A DNA stretch of 64,000 nucleotides from Macrophomina tecta (GCA_024180945.1 JAKSGN010000002.1:1860001-1924000), one strand, 5' to 3'; numbered from the stretch's first letter, positions 32,771-45,411 are shown. Numbers and translations: made by a program. Notes: a model not told the origin generated them from the letters alone.

Positions 32771-34279
32771 GTTAAAGGACTGGGTTTGTGGATATGTGAG
32801 TGAAAAGCTCGTGGATGGGTGTGATATCAGAAGGCCCCAAAAGTGCTTATGCCCGATCAGCAGAGAAATAGTGGGCTGAAAAGGCCAATTGGCAAGCTTG
32901 ACGCAGAGAGTTCTCTTTATGCATGCAGATGCGGACCCTGAAATCCTGAAGCAGAATTCGGAAGGCACAAAAAGGAAACAACGGCTAACGACACTGCGAC
33001 AGGGAACTAGGAGTCACTGGGTGAAGTGCGGCAAACGAATGTCATCAAGGGCTGAAGGAGACTTAGCTAGCCTTGGCAGAGAGGCAACGGATAGGATTAG
33101 CGAGCGGTCAGTGATTAAGGTGAAGCGTTTCGGAGCATGAGGCGTGTGAGCTGGCCCGGAGAGGGAGCGGCATAGACGTTCTCTGCGTAGTCTGTAGGGG
33201 TGATGGGTGCTAAGTCCAAAAGGAAACGGGTCTTATTGGTCTTAAATGTTGATGAGTCGCTGAGGTTCTACCTGGCTAGCTACCTGCCTTGTGATGTCGG
33301 TGTGACTGCCTTGCCCGATTGGTATCGGGGTTATCACATGACAAGGGGGCACAGTTTTGCGGTTGCCCGGCAGGGTGCGTACAAGACCGACGGGCAATTT
33401 AACTCGCTAGTGAAATTGAATAAAGTAGGCATCAAATTACCATAATGGCTACAGCACGAATTGGGCTTCTTAGGCATAGTCAGAATCCTGACTCTCAGAA
33501 GGATATGGTGGAATAAGTGCGGGTGAGAGCAGACGAAGACACTCGGAATACTGTTCGGTGCCTAGTGGCTCTTTCTTCAAGGTGAACCAGCTCATCCAAG
33601 CAGGAAGCCAAGCACGAGTACGTCTCTCTGCGATAACAAGAGAACTTGCTTTTGGTCACCTTGAATAGATGCTCTGACCGCGTTTGCAGAATATCTATCA
33701 GGCCTGTGTGACGTCAGATCCTGATCTTACATGGGAAAATTTGGATAACGACTTGTCCGAAATGGAACGCAGTGGTATTGATGCTGTAAGGCTAGATCAA
33801 GGAAGACATGGCTGAGAGAACATTGACTTACTGGCTGTACCTCGACTCAAAAACCAAACCCTTTTTCTCTCCATATCTCGAAGAAAAGGCCCGTTACTGA
33901 TTAGCATCGAGACCTAAAATAATGACAAAGGAGTTGGTATTAACGAATCCCAATATCATCTACGTGGAAATGGATGCTTACACTCCATGCGCCCGGAATT
34001 TCGCTCTCACATGCATTTCGACTTCGGAGCCACAACCAGCGGGCGAAAGAGAGGCGTTTCAGAAAGCACGGCTAGTAGCAATGGCTGTTTACTATATTAT
34101 CCATTACGTTATCTACATCCCATCTCCAGTCTCCCTAATTTTCCCAAGGGTATATTAAACTGATCGTGTCGCAGAAAAAGAAAACACAATCATAGGCGAT
34201 CCTCGTGAAGTCATATCATCGCATCATGAACAACCGCCAAAATAAAACCCACGCCATCCATATTCCTTTCCCTCTCATC
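32771..34279. other. Intergenic region, promoter of the zinc-cluster gene
   Basis: 1.5 kb with only short frames (longest about 83 codons), none recognisable. The part next to 32771 should contain the promoter of the minus-strand cysteine-rich gene; the part next to 34279 the 3' end of the wall-protein gene. No RNA gene or repeat seen. Confidence 0.45.
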
Positions 34280-35685
34280 TCACACCATCGCTAACAAGCC
34301 CACCGCAACGCCCACGACAGACTTCCACACCACTCCCGTCCCGAACATGCATCTACTAGCACCCCCGGCGGTCGGTGCCTCCGTCGAACTCGCGCTGGCG
34401 CTTGCCGCCGCACTACTTCTACTACTGCTCGCCGCTTCCGTCACGCTCCCGCTTGTCGCTGTGCTGCTGGCCGGGCCCGTCGTTTCCGTCGCCTGCGCCG
34501 AGATGCTCCGGCTCTCAGTCTGCATGGTCGCCCACGAGGGCAGCTGAGTATCCTCAGGTGACGACGATGCGGACTCAGTGGCGCTGGAAGTTGGAGCGGG
34601 GCCGACACTTGTGACGGTCGTGAGGGTGATGAAGGTGGAGGCGGTCGTAGAGGAGAGGATGGAAGTAGATGCGGTCGTGGAGGAGAGGGTGATCGTGTAG
34701 GTTTGCAGGGAGGTCGGGGTGCTTGTGGTGCTGGAGGTGATGAAAGTTGTGCTGGTTAATGGGGACTGAAGAGATTCGGTGCTGTAGTAGGTAGCCGTGG
34801 AGGAGGGGTGTAGGGAGGTAGTTAGGGTGACGGCGGTATCTGTTGTTGTGACGGTTGTGCCGACTGCTGTAGTCGTTGTGGCCGGATTTTGGCTGGAAGG
34901 GGCCCTGGAAGACGAGGAGGAAAAAGGAGTGAAGCTGCAGGTTGGGTTGGCTGCGCAAAGGACAGAGAGAGCGTTGGTCGTACCGGGAGGGAGTGTCGTG
35001 GTGGTGGTGCTGGAGATGCTGCGTTCGGATGCAGCAGTCGATGGCGTGATGATTTCCTGAGCGGAAGACAGGACTGATTCGGCATTTGTGGTTATGGGTT
35101 CCGAAAGTGAGGGATTCGAAGTAGTGGGGACTGACGCCGGCGTAATGACTGGCGCTATGGCGCTGAGAGAATTCAGGGCTGAAGACAGAACAGAAAGTGC
35201 ATTAGTGGTCGCTGATGAAAGCAGTGTTGTTGTTGTGGTGGTGGTGGTAGTGCTGATGTCAGGCGAGGCAGTGGCGGTCTTTGTCGTTTCTGGCAGTGTG
35301 AACGATGGGAGCGAGACCGTAAACGCCGTGGTCAGGCCAAAGACCGCTGTTTGATGGTCAGCATTGAGGGTGTAGTAGGGCAGGAAGTTAATTCTTACTT
35401 GACTCTCCTTGCGAGACCGCATTATTCGCATCGCCCGTCGGCGCAAGACTGAATGGTTTGATTGTGATTGTCTCGTCGACCAGTATTGTCAAGCCTGTGG
35501 ATCTCGTTGATGAGACACTACTTCTGCAAGTTCAAGCACAAAAGGCACTGGAAGACGCAATACATACCATCACTGACCACTTCACGCTCAACTATCTGAG
35601 CATATCTTCTGGCATTTACTGGCGCCGTCAAAAATGGCAGCATTGTAGCCGCTGCCAGGCTTTGAAGAGTAGCAGGCCTGACCAT
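34280..35685 (-). CDS. Ser/Thr-rich GPI-anchored cell-wall-type protein, three exons
   Basis: Exons 35685-35568, 35494-35400 plus one base (ending 35399), and 35346-34280 give 426 residues; both introns (73 and 52 bp) are phase 1. The first exon supplies a signal peptide (MVRPATLQSLAAATMLPFLTAPVNA, likely cut after residue 25) that the large open frame alone lacks. Residues about 75-400 are extremely rich in Ser, Thr and Ala, with Thr tracts and repeated TTNALSVL segments, a pattern of heavy O-mannosylation. The C-terminus has a small-residue site (TAGGAS) followed by a hydrophobic tail GVVWKSVVGVAVGLLAMV, a classical GPI attachment signal. Expected location is the plasma membrane or wall surface. 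No catalytic domain is seen; it may be structural or adhesive. Two Cys in the middle (LCAANPTC) could form a disulfide. Confidence 0.83.
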
Positions 35686-36762
35686 GGCGACAGGGATTCC
35701 GGTGATGGATTATGAGAGGTGGTTTTCACTGTGGCTCGAGGGCGGTATTTGCAGCGCAAGTCTAAAGCTGAAGAAGAGCGATCATCATGGCAGATAAAAG
35801 ATGATTGACAGGAGGCTGTGGAGAAGGAAGATCAAGGAAAAAGCTTCGCAGGAACCTGCAGTAGATTTGTGATGATCACTGGTCGCGCGGAGGTAAATCA
35901 TGGTGGCGATGCAAGTGGTGTAGAGGGTGGTTGGTGATAAGTGATTGGGGGGCTGGGCTGCAGACGGCTCGCTTGGTGCGCTGGCTGGACCGAGAGTGTG
36001 TGCTGCTATCGCACGGAGCATTGGGAGCATGTTCTCCGGCTGCATATGGCGTAGAGGCGGCCACTATCGACGCATCAATTCCAGTTATTTGCACAACGCG
36101 AGAGGGTGCTGGGGTTGCGGGGCTGTCGTGGTTCCACGGCTGACGCTGACGTCGGGGGTTGGCGCCCGCAAGCACATCTGACACGCAGCCCTCACGCATC
36201 ACTCCGCCGCGCCAATGTCTGGACCACCTGCGCACTTGATGCGAATCCGGGCATTTATGCCAAAGTTGTGCATTAACATTATCCGCATCTACATGTGTCG
36301 TTGTCACTCTTGCATTCAATCATGGCTCATAACTCAAAATCGCGCATCGAGAAAAAAAAAAAAAAATATCCGGCACAACCATCCTTCGGGTTGCGCGGTT
36401 ACCCAATCGCTCATACCTTGGTCATCTTGGGATTAGCCCCAATGTTGGAACACCAAGCGGCAACGGGCATCCATCTGAATCGTTTGGGTCCTGTCTGAAG
36501 CTTTGATTAGCGTCGAGTTGCATTGCATGTGCAGATACGAAATGCGGGGTGGTGAATCGAAATCAGACAGCAGTTGGCAATATACGTTTGACCACATGAG
36601 TTATTCAGAACAGGTCTGTTGTGTGAATATTTTTTCATCCTTCGAGGTTTGGGGCAGTGCAATAAATAGGAAATATTACTCACATCTACAAGCTCACAGA
36701 TGCGTAGCCACGAAATGTTGACTGCGCATCCATCGGCGGCCTGCAGTGTTAGTACGTTGGCT
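35686..36762. other. Intergenic region upstream of the GPI-type protein
   Basis: 1.1 kb containing the promoter of the wall-protein gene and the 3' flank of the histidine phosphatase. Frames are short and overlapping, none recognisable. No repeat or RNA gene seen apart from a run of about 15 A near 36352. Confidence 0.45.
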
Positions 36763-37788
36763 CTAGTCGACCTTCCGCCTCTTGAAAAAGCTGTCGATCG
36801 ACTTCTGGTTGTTGTCGTGCTTGGAGCTGCCGACCCCGCCACCCGTTCGCTTCAGGCCCTTGAGGTGCTCTCTGCCGTTGATGGTAAGAATTTTCGTTGT
36901 CCAACCACGGAGTACAGGAACAGAGCTGCTTGCGCCACGAGTGACAGGAAGCTTCTCCGTTGCACGCGCAGGGGCAGGCACTGACACAGGAGCGACAGAC
37001 AAGCCCGAAGCCGTGACAATGCCGGCAGCACTGGCAGGTGTAGGTCGCGCTGCCTCGTGGTTGCCCTGCGATGAGACACTTCCAGATACTTTTTCCAACA
37101 CGCGTGCCACTGACGGGCCTCCTCTGGTCATTTCCAATTCAAGGTATCCCGTATTCGAGAAGCCGCCAATGTGTTCCAGCGAGATAGGTCTTCCGGGAAT
37201 CTGCAGAGCCTGACGGATGCTAACGCTCTTTGGTGGGAGCCTGCGCAGAATGCGTCGCCACAGCATCGACAAAAAGATGCCGTGCGACACGACGGCCACG
37301 ACATGCCGCTCGCCTGCAGCAGCAGATCGCCACAAGGCATCCATGTGCTCATCAAGGAAGACATCGGCCCGCTTCGCCACCGAATCCTTGGTTTCAATGT
37401 CAACGAAGTTGGCTGGGCGTGGCCTGTTGGAACTGGGCCCTTCCAACCACGTCTTGCCTTCGAAGGAACCGAAATCCTGTTCTTGAATAGCCGGTACCAC
37501 GATGAGCCTCTGGAGCGGCGTCGATTGGGCCTCCAAGATTGCTCCAGCAGTCCTGCGGGCTCGTTGCAGGGGGGAAACGAAGATGTGGGTGAAGCGGACG
37601 TTGGAGTCGCGAAGATGAAGCGCTAGACGTCGTGCTTGTTGAAAGCCGTGGTTAGTTAACGCGGAATCGCGGCTGCCTGCGCTGCAAAGGTCGGTCAGTG
37701 GTGGAGGCAGCAGCTCGCACTGGCGTCCGTACTAGACTTGGGCAACGTTGTCCACAGTCTCGCCGTGGCGAATGAGAAAGATTCTCAT
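36763..37788 (-). CDS. Histidine phosphatase (phosphoglycerate-mutase-like), PIP-box tail
   Basis: Exons 37788-37733 and 37681-36763, split by a 51-bp intron after codon 18, give 324 residues. The start MRIFLIRHGETVDN carries the RHG catalytic motif (R7-H8-G9, with E10), followed across the splice by YAGSRDSALTNHG, as in the family. The second catalytic histidine is in VVSHGIF. So the branch-1 histidine phosphatase fold is complete and the phosphohistidine nucleophile is H8. The last 120 residues are a low-complexity Ala/Pro/Ser linker, ending Q311-KS-I314-DS-F317-F318-KRRKVD, which matches the PCNA-interacting PIP-box pattern with a basic nuclear-localisation patch. Substrate is unknown; members hydrolyse small sugar phosphates, nucleotides or phosphoproteins. 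The tail suggests a nuclear, replication- or repair-linked role, which is inference. Confidence 0.87.
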
Positions 37789-39215
37789 CGTGCCGTGAGC
37801 GAGAGCGTGGTGGAGGGGAAAGGGAAAAAGAGGATGACGGGGAATCGGCGACGAACTTTTTTTCAGCGCGCCGCTTTTTTAGTGCAAAGCTTAAGCGAGA
37901 CTGCTTTCTCCACGCGCTCGGATCCCATCCCTAATCGAGCACTCCAGCAACGACCGCTTGCTTTCTTCAACGACCCTTAGGCTTTCTATTGAACTTGGCT
38001 TTTAGCCATGATATGGCCCCCATTCGCCATCTCTCTAGTCCAGTAAGAGCTCTCGAGCCCACAAGTCTATCGCCCTCTTGGTTGCCAAACAGTCTATGCA
38101 AAACTGAGCCTACTATTCACCAGTATTTTCTCGTTGAAGTCACCAGCGATCAACCAGACATATGCACGTTGATGTCTGTGGTATTTTGGCAGATGATGAC
38201 TCAGGGATACTCAGTCTCTGCAAATTGCTGTACACAACTCTACCATCGCTCCCTTAAACAATCTAGCAGGCCTCCCCAGAGGACGAGTTCTCGCATCAAG
38301 CGCTCACCTTTCCCCGTCTGAGAAGATAATTCCACTACATCCTTATAGGCCTCTGCAGATTTTTTGTTTGCTTTCACATCTACCTCTCATGTACAGTGTC
38401 TCGGTAGACAATGTAGAGGGAGAGAAGAAATTCTGGACCTATCGTTCCACACCAGCCCATGACCTGGGAGACTTTTGTTCCCCCTTGGCAGACGAATAAT
38501 GCCTATTCTATTAAAGGCCACCATAGTCTCTCACAGCGCATGCCCACAGAACAATAACAAAGTCAGAGGGCGGTGCAATGCTTCCTGTAACGGCCACATC
38601 AAGGACCGTGCGGAGACCTGGCGGTGTCCATGAATCAAAAACTGTCGCCAAGAAAAGAAGAACAAAACTGCGCTGAAGGAGCGAGGGGCAGAAGATGTAT
38701 TGGCTTTTAAAGGAGACTATACGATGACTCAGGAAAGACACCGGTCAAAGTACCCGGAAAAGCATCTCGAGAAGGATCCACCCAGACGTCAGATCCACGA
38801 ACCACCAGTCCGGATCCCCGAAAAGACAAACACCAGCATCTGTCCCAAACATGCTCGTTCACCAATACTTCGCACTGGCACAGCCTCGACACGGTGTGTC
38901 CAACGCCGTCGCGCCCACCTCCGCCCATCCCCCAACCAATAAGGAATACGGCCGCCCTCTACCCACTCCACTCCACCACCAGGATGCACCGACGATCACC
39001 GCCGTCTCGCCCTCCCGCCCAATCCAACCGATCATCCTGAAACATGCTCTGCGCATAGAAGTACCCACCATTCGCGCGCACCCACCGGCAGCGCCGATCG
39101 CCATCCCTAACCCGAGAAAGCCGTCCACCCCTTCGCACATCCCCGCGCAGCTACCACCCCGCGTCCGCCTTCCCTCTCCCCTTCTAGAACAATCATCGGT
39201 CATAGCTACCTCATT

Positions 39216-39255
<40 letters not shown>

Positions 39256-39256
39256 C
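39216..39256 (+). repeat. (TCA)n microsatellite
   Basis: About thirteen TCA units in tandem in non-coding DNA; a likely length-polymorphic marker. Confidence 0.95.
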
Positions 39257-40351
39257 CGTTATGCCTCCTCCCCCCTCTCGCCCGGACCCGCTCCGCCCGC
39301 CGGAGTCTCCGACCGTTTTTTGGTGGAGAAGCGCGCGTGCTCTTGCGGCCGTGCTCCACCGACGATCGTTTTTCTTTCGAACATACGAAATCACGTGTGC
39401 AAAGGAATGGAGAGAGTCAGCCATCGATGACCGATCGGGTGGTGATCGAACTCCATCCCCTGGGAGTTTACTCCGTATAGTACGCAAGCTCTGCCTGTGC
39501 GCTGATAGGTACTGCCGTGCAGTGGGTCTATATTGCAGTGAGCTATACTCGGATGCACCGCCGGGTGTGGTATGTGCACGCGTCTCTGCAATTCCAGCAG
39601 CATGCCTATGGCAGAATTCCCCCCCGCCCCGGCACGCTGCAAATGGGCCAGGCAGAGGATTCGGCCTCCCGACGAGTCAAAGAGATTCCGATGCCGCAGT
39701 TCCTTCCGCAGCAAAGGACTGTGTAACGCCCCTTTCCCTGCATTCAGCCAACAAGGCCCGATGGAGCCCGCGCGGACGGTACAGCTCATACATCCAAGAT
39801 AGCCCTGTGTCCCCACAACCCGAAGAAAAAAAAAAAAAAAGCCACACCAGCAAAACTGCATGACCCGCCATGACTTGCATAGCGAGCGACGCAGATAAAC
39901 TTTTGCTTGTTGGACATCAACCAAAACCGCATAACATCAATCTGCCTGAGCCCCCAAGCACGCACAATTCTTCCCACGCACTCCCCACGCCCGTGAGACT
40001 TCCTACGTACCAGCCCATTCCTCCCCCTACCTCGCCGAACAAGGAACATCGCAGCGCTTCCAACCGAAGCCCCCTGCTCGATGCCAAACGCCACCGATGA
40101 CTGGCCGAGCGCGGACGGGTAAAATGTTTGAAAAAGCGAGAAGCGCACAAAGAATAGATAGGCTGCACGACGGATGAGAGAGAACATATACTTGCTTGCC
40201 CACCTACATTCATTACGCTAGCTACGCTGCCCCGTGAAACAAAGCCGCTTCCGCCGTATCGGCGGTCTCCTTTTACTCTACCGCACACAAAGGGTATCTT
40301 ACGGACAGGAGGAAAAACGGAAGAGAAACCAAGAGAGGAAGATGTAGAGAG

Positions 40352-40353
<2 letters not shown>

Positions 40354-40390
<37 letters not shown>
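40354..40390 (+). repeat. (GA)n microsatellite
   Basis: About eighteen GA units in tandem in non-coding DNA; a likely length-polymorphic marker. Confidence 0.95.
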
Positions 40391-40391
<1 letters not shown>

Positions 40392-41764
40392 AGAAAGCCA
40401 CCCAAACGCCGAGGCAGAAAGCAAGCGGCAGCAATTGCGCGTAAACAAAACACTACACCACACCACGCCACTCACACGAAACCCGCCCTGTCCCAGACCA
40501 AGCACCGCACACACCGCGCGCATAAGACTCCTCTTGCCACCCCACTTGAGACCAAGCCGTCCCTTCCATAATGCACATTGAAACCGCCCAGCAAATGTGT
40601 ATACATGCGCATCTCTAGTGAAGCCCGTGGTGACGAAGCCGCCAAGCTGCACGAAGCACACAAACCTGTCGTCGTATCAAGCATTCCTGCGCAGCCATCC
40701 TTCTTCTGGAATGTGTCATCAAAGGAGAGAGAGGCGCCATGATCATGACTCAGTAAGAGACAAAGGACCGAAAATATAGCTCTGAAGCAACCCGATGCCG
40801 AGGATGGGAAAGACAGAGGACGAGAGGTAGGGAAGAAAAAGGTCGTGTAGATACACGACACCATTTCCTTGCACCAAAAACCGCCCAGCAGATGTATGAT
40901 GGATGTATGCATGCCCAACATACAGACCAGGCATGTTGACCAAAATGCCGTCACGTCCTTTTCCTCTGCATTTCCGCCTGTTGAAACCCCAGCCTGCGAC
41001 CCTAGGCTGGCAGCCCTACATCATCCTCGCCTGACAAGCGCCAAGCGCGCCTCCCGAAAGCGATGCGCCACGAGTCGGTGTTTTGTCCGTGAATTCCCTT
41101 TCCCCCCTCAACCTCGCCAAGCTCCATCTGTCGACCCTTCTCCTCTCCCCTTGAAAACCAGGCACAAGTCCAGGAAAGAAGTTGTGTCGATCGCAGCGAA
41201 GCGGGTTGCGAGTAGGGAGATATCATCAACGGTCGCCTATTTTCTTCATATATTGACGCGGTGGCTTGCGCTTTAATATGTTTCAGGATCGGGTACGGGG
41301 AGGCTGATCAAAGAGAGCCACGCGTTCGAGGGGTCTGTCCGCGCGCGCGTGCGCGCGCTGATTCGGCGCTTGTCCATGACTCGTGTACTGCTGCTGTTGC
41401 TGCTTTGCGAATAGGCTGTTCCAGCTGTCTCGCGCGGAGGACGTTCCGGACTTCCATCGAGAAAATTCCGCCGAATCAGCCGCATCATCCGGAGTTCGTG
41501 GGTGCTCCTGCCACTGCTGCCTTGTACACTCCCATGCGCTCTCCCTCTTGTCGATCATCTTTTCGCTACCAACGGTCTCTCCCTTCTCCCCTGTTCCAGA
41601 GTGATTCCAGAAGCATCCCAGAGATAGTGTGCAAGACCAAACTCCAACGCAATGCCTTCGTAACCAACGATCAGGCTTGCTCGTGGGTAACAACAGTGAT
41701 TTGGGACGACTGAGAGTTAAACGGTAGATGAAATTTTCTGTAAAGACGCAAAAACCTCGAAATG

Positions 41765-43560
41765 TTAATCATTATTACCCAAAGATGAGGGGAATCTTAG
41801 TTGCTGCGGGCTGTCCTGCCTTGATGAAGATGGTGCATGTCTGGGTGCAAAGAAATCCGGAGACGCCGGCCGGTGATCGTCAATGCTGCTTTGCGCGCTG
41901 CCGTACCATGCTGTCTCGTTTGAATTGGCGGCAGGTTGGGGAACGGGGTTCCTCGTCAAGCTGTGATCCCTCGTCCTTGGCGGAGTGTACTCAACGTCTG
42001 GAAGGACGCCCATTCGCTCAATGGAAGGTGGTTCGACCATTATATCGCGGGAGGCCGGAACTCCGTAGCTCGTCTCCCAAGTATGCCATTTGCTGGCCTC
42101 CGGGTCATGCATAGCAGCCATAGTCTCTTTTGATGGCGGAGGAAGCGGCTGCTGCATTTCAAACTGCTCGGAATCCCAAGGAGGTAAAGGGGCTGTCGCA
42201 TTGACATTGTAAAACTCCGGTTCATCGGGCTGGTTGAGCTGACTCGTCGCCACTGTCTGTACTGATGGCTTACGCATGCGATTAGATACCTTGGAGAAGA
42301 TAGAGAAGCTTGAAGAGGGTGTCTGTTCGGTACGGGCTCCTGATGAGTACGCTGCTGCTCTGCTGATGAAGTACCGTGAGAAGACCGTCAGCGAGCCACC
42401 GACAGTGTAGAGCATGATTTCGATCGAGTTGAACATGATGTAGATAGATTCGGTCCAGGTGAGATCTTTTTCAGCTTGATCCTCACGGTTAAGCCAGATA
42501 CCGTAGCATCCCACAGCCCTTTCGTCTCTCTAGTTAGTACAGAGAATGGGTTCGAAGAAAGTGGACCACTCACGTTGCTGCAGTGCCCAACAGCGTAGCT
42601 CCAAAGACCGCGCGCAAAACTATCCTTTCATGCTTCAATAGTCTTGTCCGTTGTAGAATCGCGATAGGAATATAGGTGAGGAGGAGGTCAATTCCGATTC
42701 CGACGCCGGCCCATGCTGCACATTCATCAGTCACACATTCAGGATAGTGTGGAATGAGAAGCATTACAGAATCGCGCAGCGTCGATATTCGCGCACCAGG
42801 TGGGTTCCACGCTGTAGTCAAAGTTGCTCATGAACGGCTCACACTGGAAGGTCCACACAAGAGCTTCGGCAATGCCCAAGCCCATGATCAAGGCGCAGAG
42901 CGCGTAAACCAAGCGGCGGAATGTTCGGAAAGTAACGGGAACTGCGTATCCAAGGTCAGCGGTGCTCAGCCGCGATAGTCAATATCTTTCAGGGGAATAC
43001 TGACGGATTTCGAGCAGGCTGTAGCACATCGAGACCTTGACCATGGAAACCACGACGTAGTAGGCCATCCACCCTAGGCTCCACTGTGGCGCTGTCAGTG
43101 AGACACCAAAAGAGTAGCGGTCTCGAACTCACATTCCAAAACGGAATTGCCCATTCAGGCGGAACATTCTGCACATGCAGACCGCTGCCGTAATGATTCG
43201 TCATGATTTGGGCGGTCCACAGCGGGAAAACCAAGAGAATCTGGCACACGTAAGCCTCCTGAATACCCAAAAGCTGCGCAGAACCTGTCCACCAGGTGGA
43301 GCACCTACTACTGCGACAGCGTTCTGCCACTCGACTTTGCGAAAGCGCTTGAACCTCTTCCGCTGGACAATGATCCGGGTGACCATCACACATACTTGAT
43401 TTTCGCACACATTAGCAGTCGCTGGCATAGAAAGGCGAGGCAGCTACTCACGCGATATGGCGTTGGCGACGCAAACGGTCGCCAGCTCCATGCGCTGGCG
43501 CCATCGAGTCACCGGCATGTCTGGGTCATACTTTTCGTTGAGAGAGGAGTCGTCGCTCAT
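41765..43560 (-). CDS. Fungal rhodopsin-domain integral membrane protein, seven exons
   Basis: Exons 43560-43452, 43394-43312, 43273-43133, 43083-43005, 42941-42768, 42715-42574 and 42518-41765 join to 493 residues with all phases matching. Seven hydrophobic segments can be read, beginning near LATVCVANAISLCVMVT and including YVCQILLVFPLWTAQIM, MAYYVVVSMVKVSMCYSLL, LVYALCALIMGLGIAEALVW, GVGIGIDLLLTYIPIAIL and IYIMFNSIEIMLYTVGGSL. Features typical of the family are the extracellular W.F.C pattern (VWTFQCEP...WCANIDAARF), the arginine-rich loop VTFRTFRRL and the conserved glutamate in SIEIML. A 190-residue Pro/Ser-rich cytosolic tail follows. These 7-TM proteins (related to Pth11/SAT5-like families) are fungal plasma-membrane proteins of mostly unknown ligand. 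The second intron, 38 bp, is very short; its donor could instead be six bases upstream. No retinal-binding lysine is claimed. Confidence 0.85.
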
Positions 43561-45411
43561 GATGTAGGATCCGCCGGAGCATCAGACCATCGATCGTCGC
43601 CCGAAGAGAGGCCTAGGGAGGAGGAAGCGAGGGAGCCGGAGCCATATGAGGACCTGGGAGGCGGCGAGGAGCGGAGGAGGAAAATAGAAAGGAAACGTCC
43701 AAACAAGCATCTCACAGCCCCTCGTGAGAATCCCGGTCGAAGACGTGAAGAGGCCGACTAACGGGTTGGGGAAGGTGCGTTCCGGGGCCCGAGCTTTTTG
43801 CATCGGCACAGTCTGCACGCGCTGATAGCCGATCAGTGGCCAATGCCGGGCATGGATGATGGGGACTTGATAAGCTTGTCCACTGAAGGCTCGCTGCTGA
43901 CGGAGCTCAGCGGGAGATCAGGGACCCGGCCGCTGCGCTCTACCCGGCGAGGCTCTGGACGCAGCTGCTTGCGGACAGCCGTGGGCACGACCGGCCGGCC
44001 GAGGCGGGCGCGCAGTGCAGGTGGCGGAGCCAGGGAGCTCGGCACGGGGCGTGCATCGTCAATGGAGAAGGTCGGGCCTTTCTGGCACCCATGGCGCCCG
44101 TGGCAGTGATGTGCCCTGGTGGCGGCCTTGCGGGCGTGTCGCCTTGGTTGGCCACGTGAAATGGTGTGGCCCGGCAGCCGTTTGCGGAACGATAGGGAGA
44201 GGCGGAAATTGGGGAAATAACGCCCAGGAGCAGGCCCATGAGTTGCGAGGCGAGCCTTCAAACGAGCGGCCAAGCAGCGCTGAGTCGCGCCAGCCCGCAG
44301 TGCATCGTTTCGGGCGCGTTAGAAGGCGGTCCAAGATGCGGCTGCTCCAACACGGCGCATGGCTGGTGCCGGCACTGCAGGTGACTGCCGGCGGGCCCTC
44401 TCTGTCTCTCGCGGCCTGCCGGTTCTGCGCACACTCGGCGTGGGTGAGCGACATGCAGGTGCGGAAGGCCGTGCCTAATGCGGAGCGCGGCGCCGGACTG
44501 GGTGGGGCAGGGCAGTACCAGGCAGGAAGGTTGGTGTGCAGGGCGCGGCCAGGCGTCACGTGCTCGGCGGTGATGCGACTTATAACGGACTGGCCGCGTG
44601 GTAATGCGCAGTGGACAGCTTAACAGATCACTTGTCGTTGGTTTGGTGTGGTATGGTATGGTATGGGATGGTGTGGCCCTGCCCGTGGCCCGGCTCGCCT
44701 CCAGCATCGGCCCAAGGCCCTCCCGTTCTTCCCACCTGCACCAGAGCAGCGCGATCGGCCCCCAACCTCCTCCTTCTCCTCCTCATCATCGTCATCATCA
44801 GCCCTGGCAGGGATGCGCAGGTCTGCCATTGAAGATCCGGAACAACCCCATGAAGATGCGGTCACATGCTGCCAAGTCCGACGATCGCCCGCTTGGGCAT
44901 GTCGGGAAGCCCGTCCGCGTCCGGCCTGCCCGTCAGAGCGGAGTGGCCTCCCTTCACGCGTGCGCAAGTCTGAACTTTCTTTCAAAAAGTCACCAGCGAG
45001 CCTGATATCCGCCTATTGGCGTTGCGACGCCCGGCAGTACTTTTTCTGTAAGTTCGCAATGCGTTCTATCATGCGCACATTTCGTTCTTTCGCCAAGAGC
45101 ACTGCTTCGAGCTTCGAAGATCTGGGATGTTGAACTGGGCCGAACATATATAGAGAATATTGCCTCCCCACCACACGCGAGTCAACCTGCTTGCAATTCG
45201 CCAATACCGTATCAATTCCTCCATCAGGAAGCTCATTCGTACGGCCGCAACATCTCTGCACGCACTCCATTCCACATCACTCTCCGTTATGATTTATCAC
45301 CGACGGCGAATCTCAAGTCACATCCAGCATCAAGTATCATTGCGTCTCCACCTCAACCCCATGCTAATAGTATATACAAGAACCCATTCTCGGAAGAAAC
45401 AACTCCCATGC
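43561..45411. other. Intergenic region upstream of the rhodopsin-domain gene
   Basis: 1.85 kb. GC-rich from 43800 to 44620, where overlapping frames occur on both strands (44015-44623 plus, 44059-44559 minus) without recognisable content. A short GGTAT repeat lies at 44648-44670. Promoter of the minus-strand membrane protein is expected close to 43561. Confidence 0.45.

Larger units (their letters stand above)
37789..41764. other. 4.0 kb intergenic region with microsatellites
   Basis: No gene is supported. The stretch contains a TCA trinucleotide repeat (about 39216-39256) and a GA dinucleotide repeat (40354-40390). The frames crossing them (38851-39480 plus, 38859-39359 minus) are poly-Ser and poly-Asp read-throughs of the same repeat and are not trusted. 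Related 45-nt segments occur near 40575 and 40875. The part next to 37789 should be the promoter of the phosphatase gene. It might also hold unrecognised non-coding RNA. Confidence 0.45.

Noticed and set aside
38851..39480. Plus-strand 209-codon frame and minus-strand 166-codon frame
   Set aside because: Both are driven by the TCA microsatellite (poly-Ser / poly-Asp), with no domain or conserved motif.
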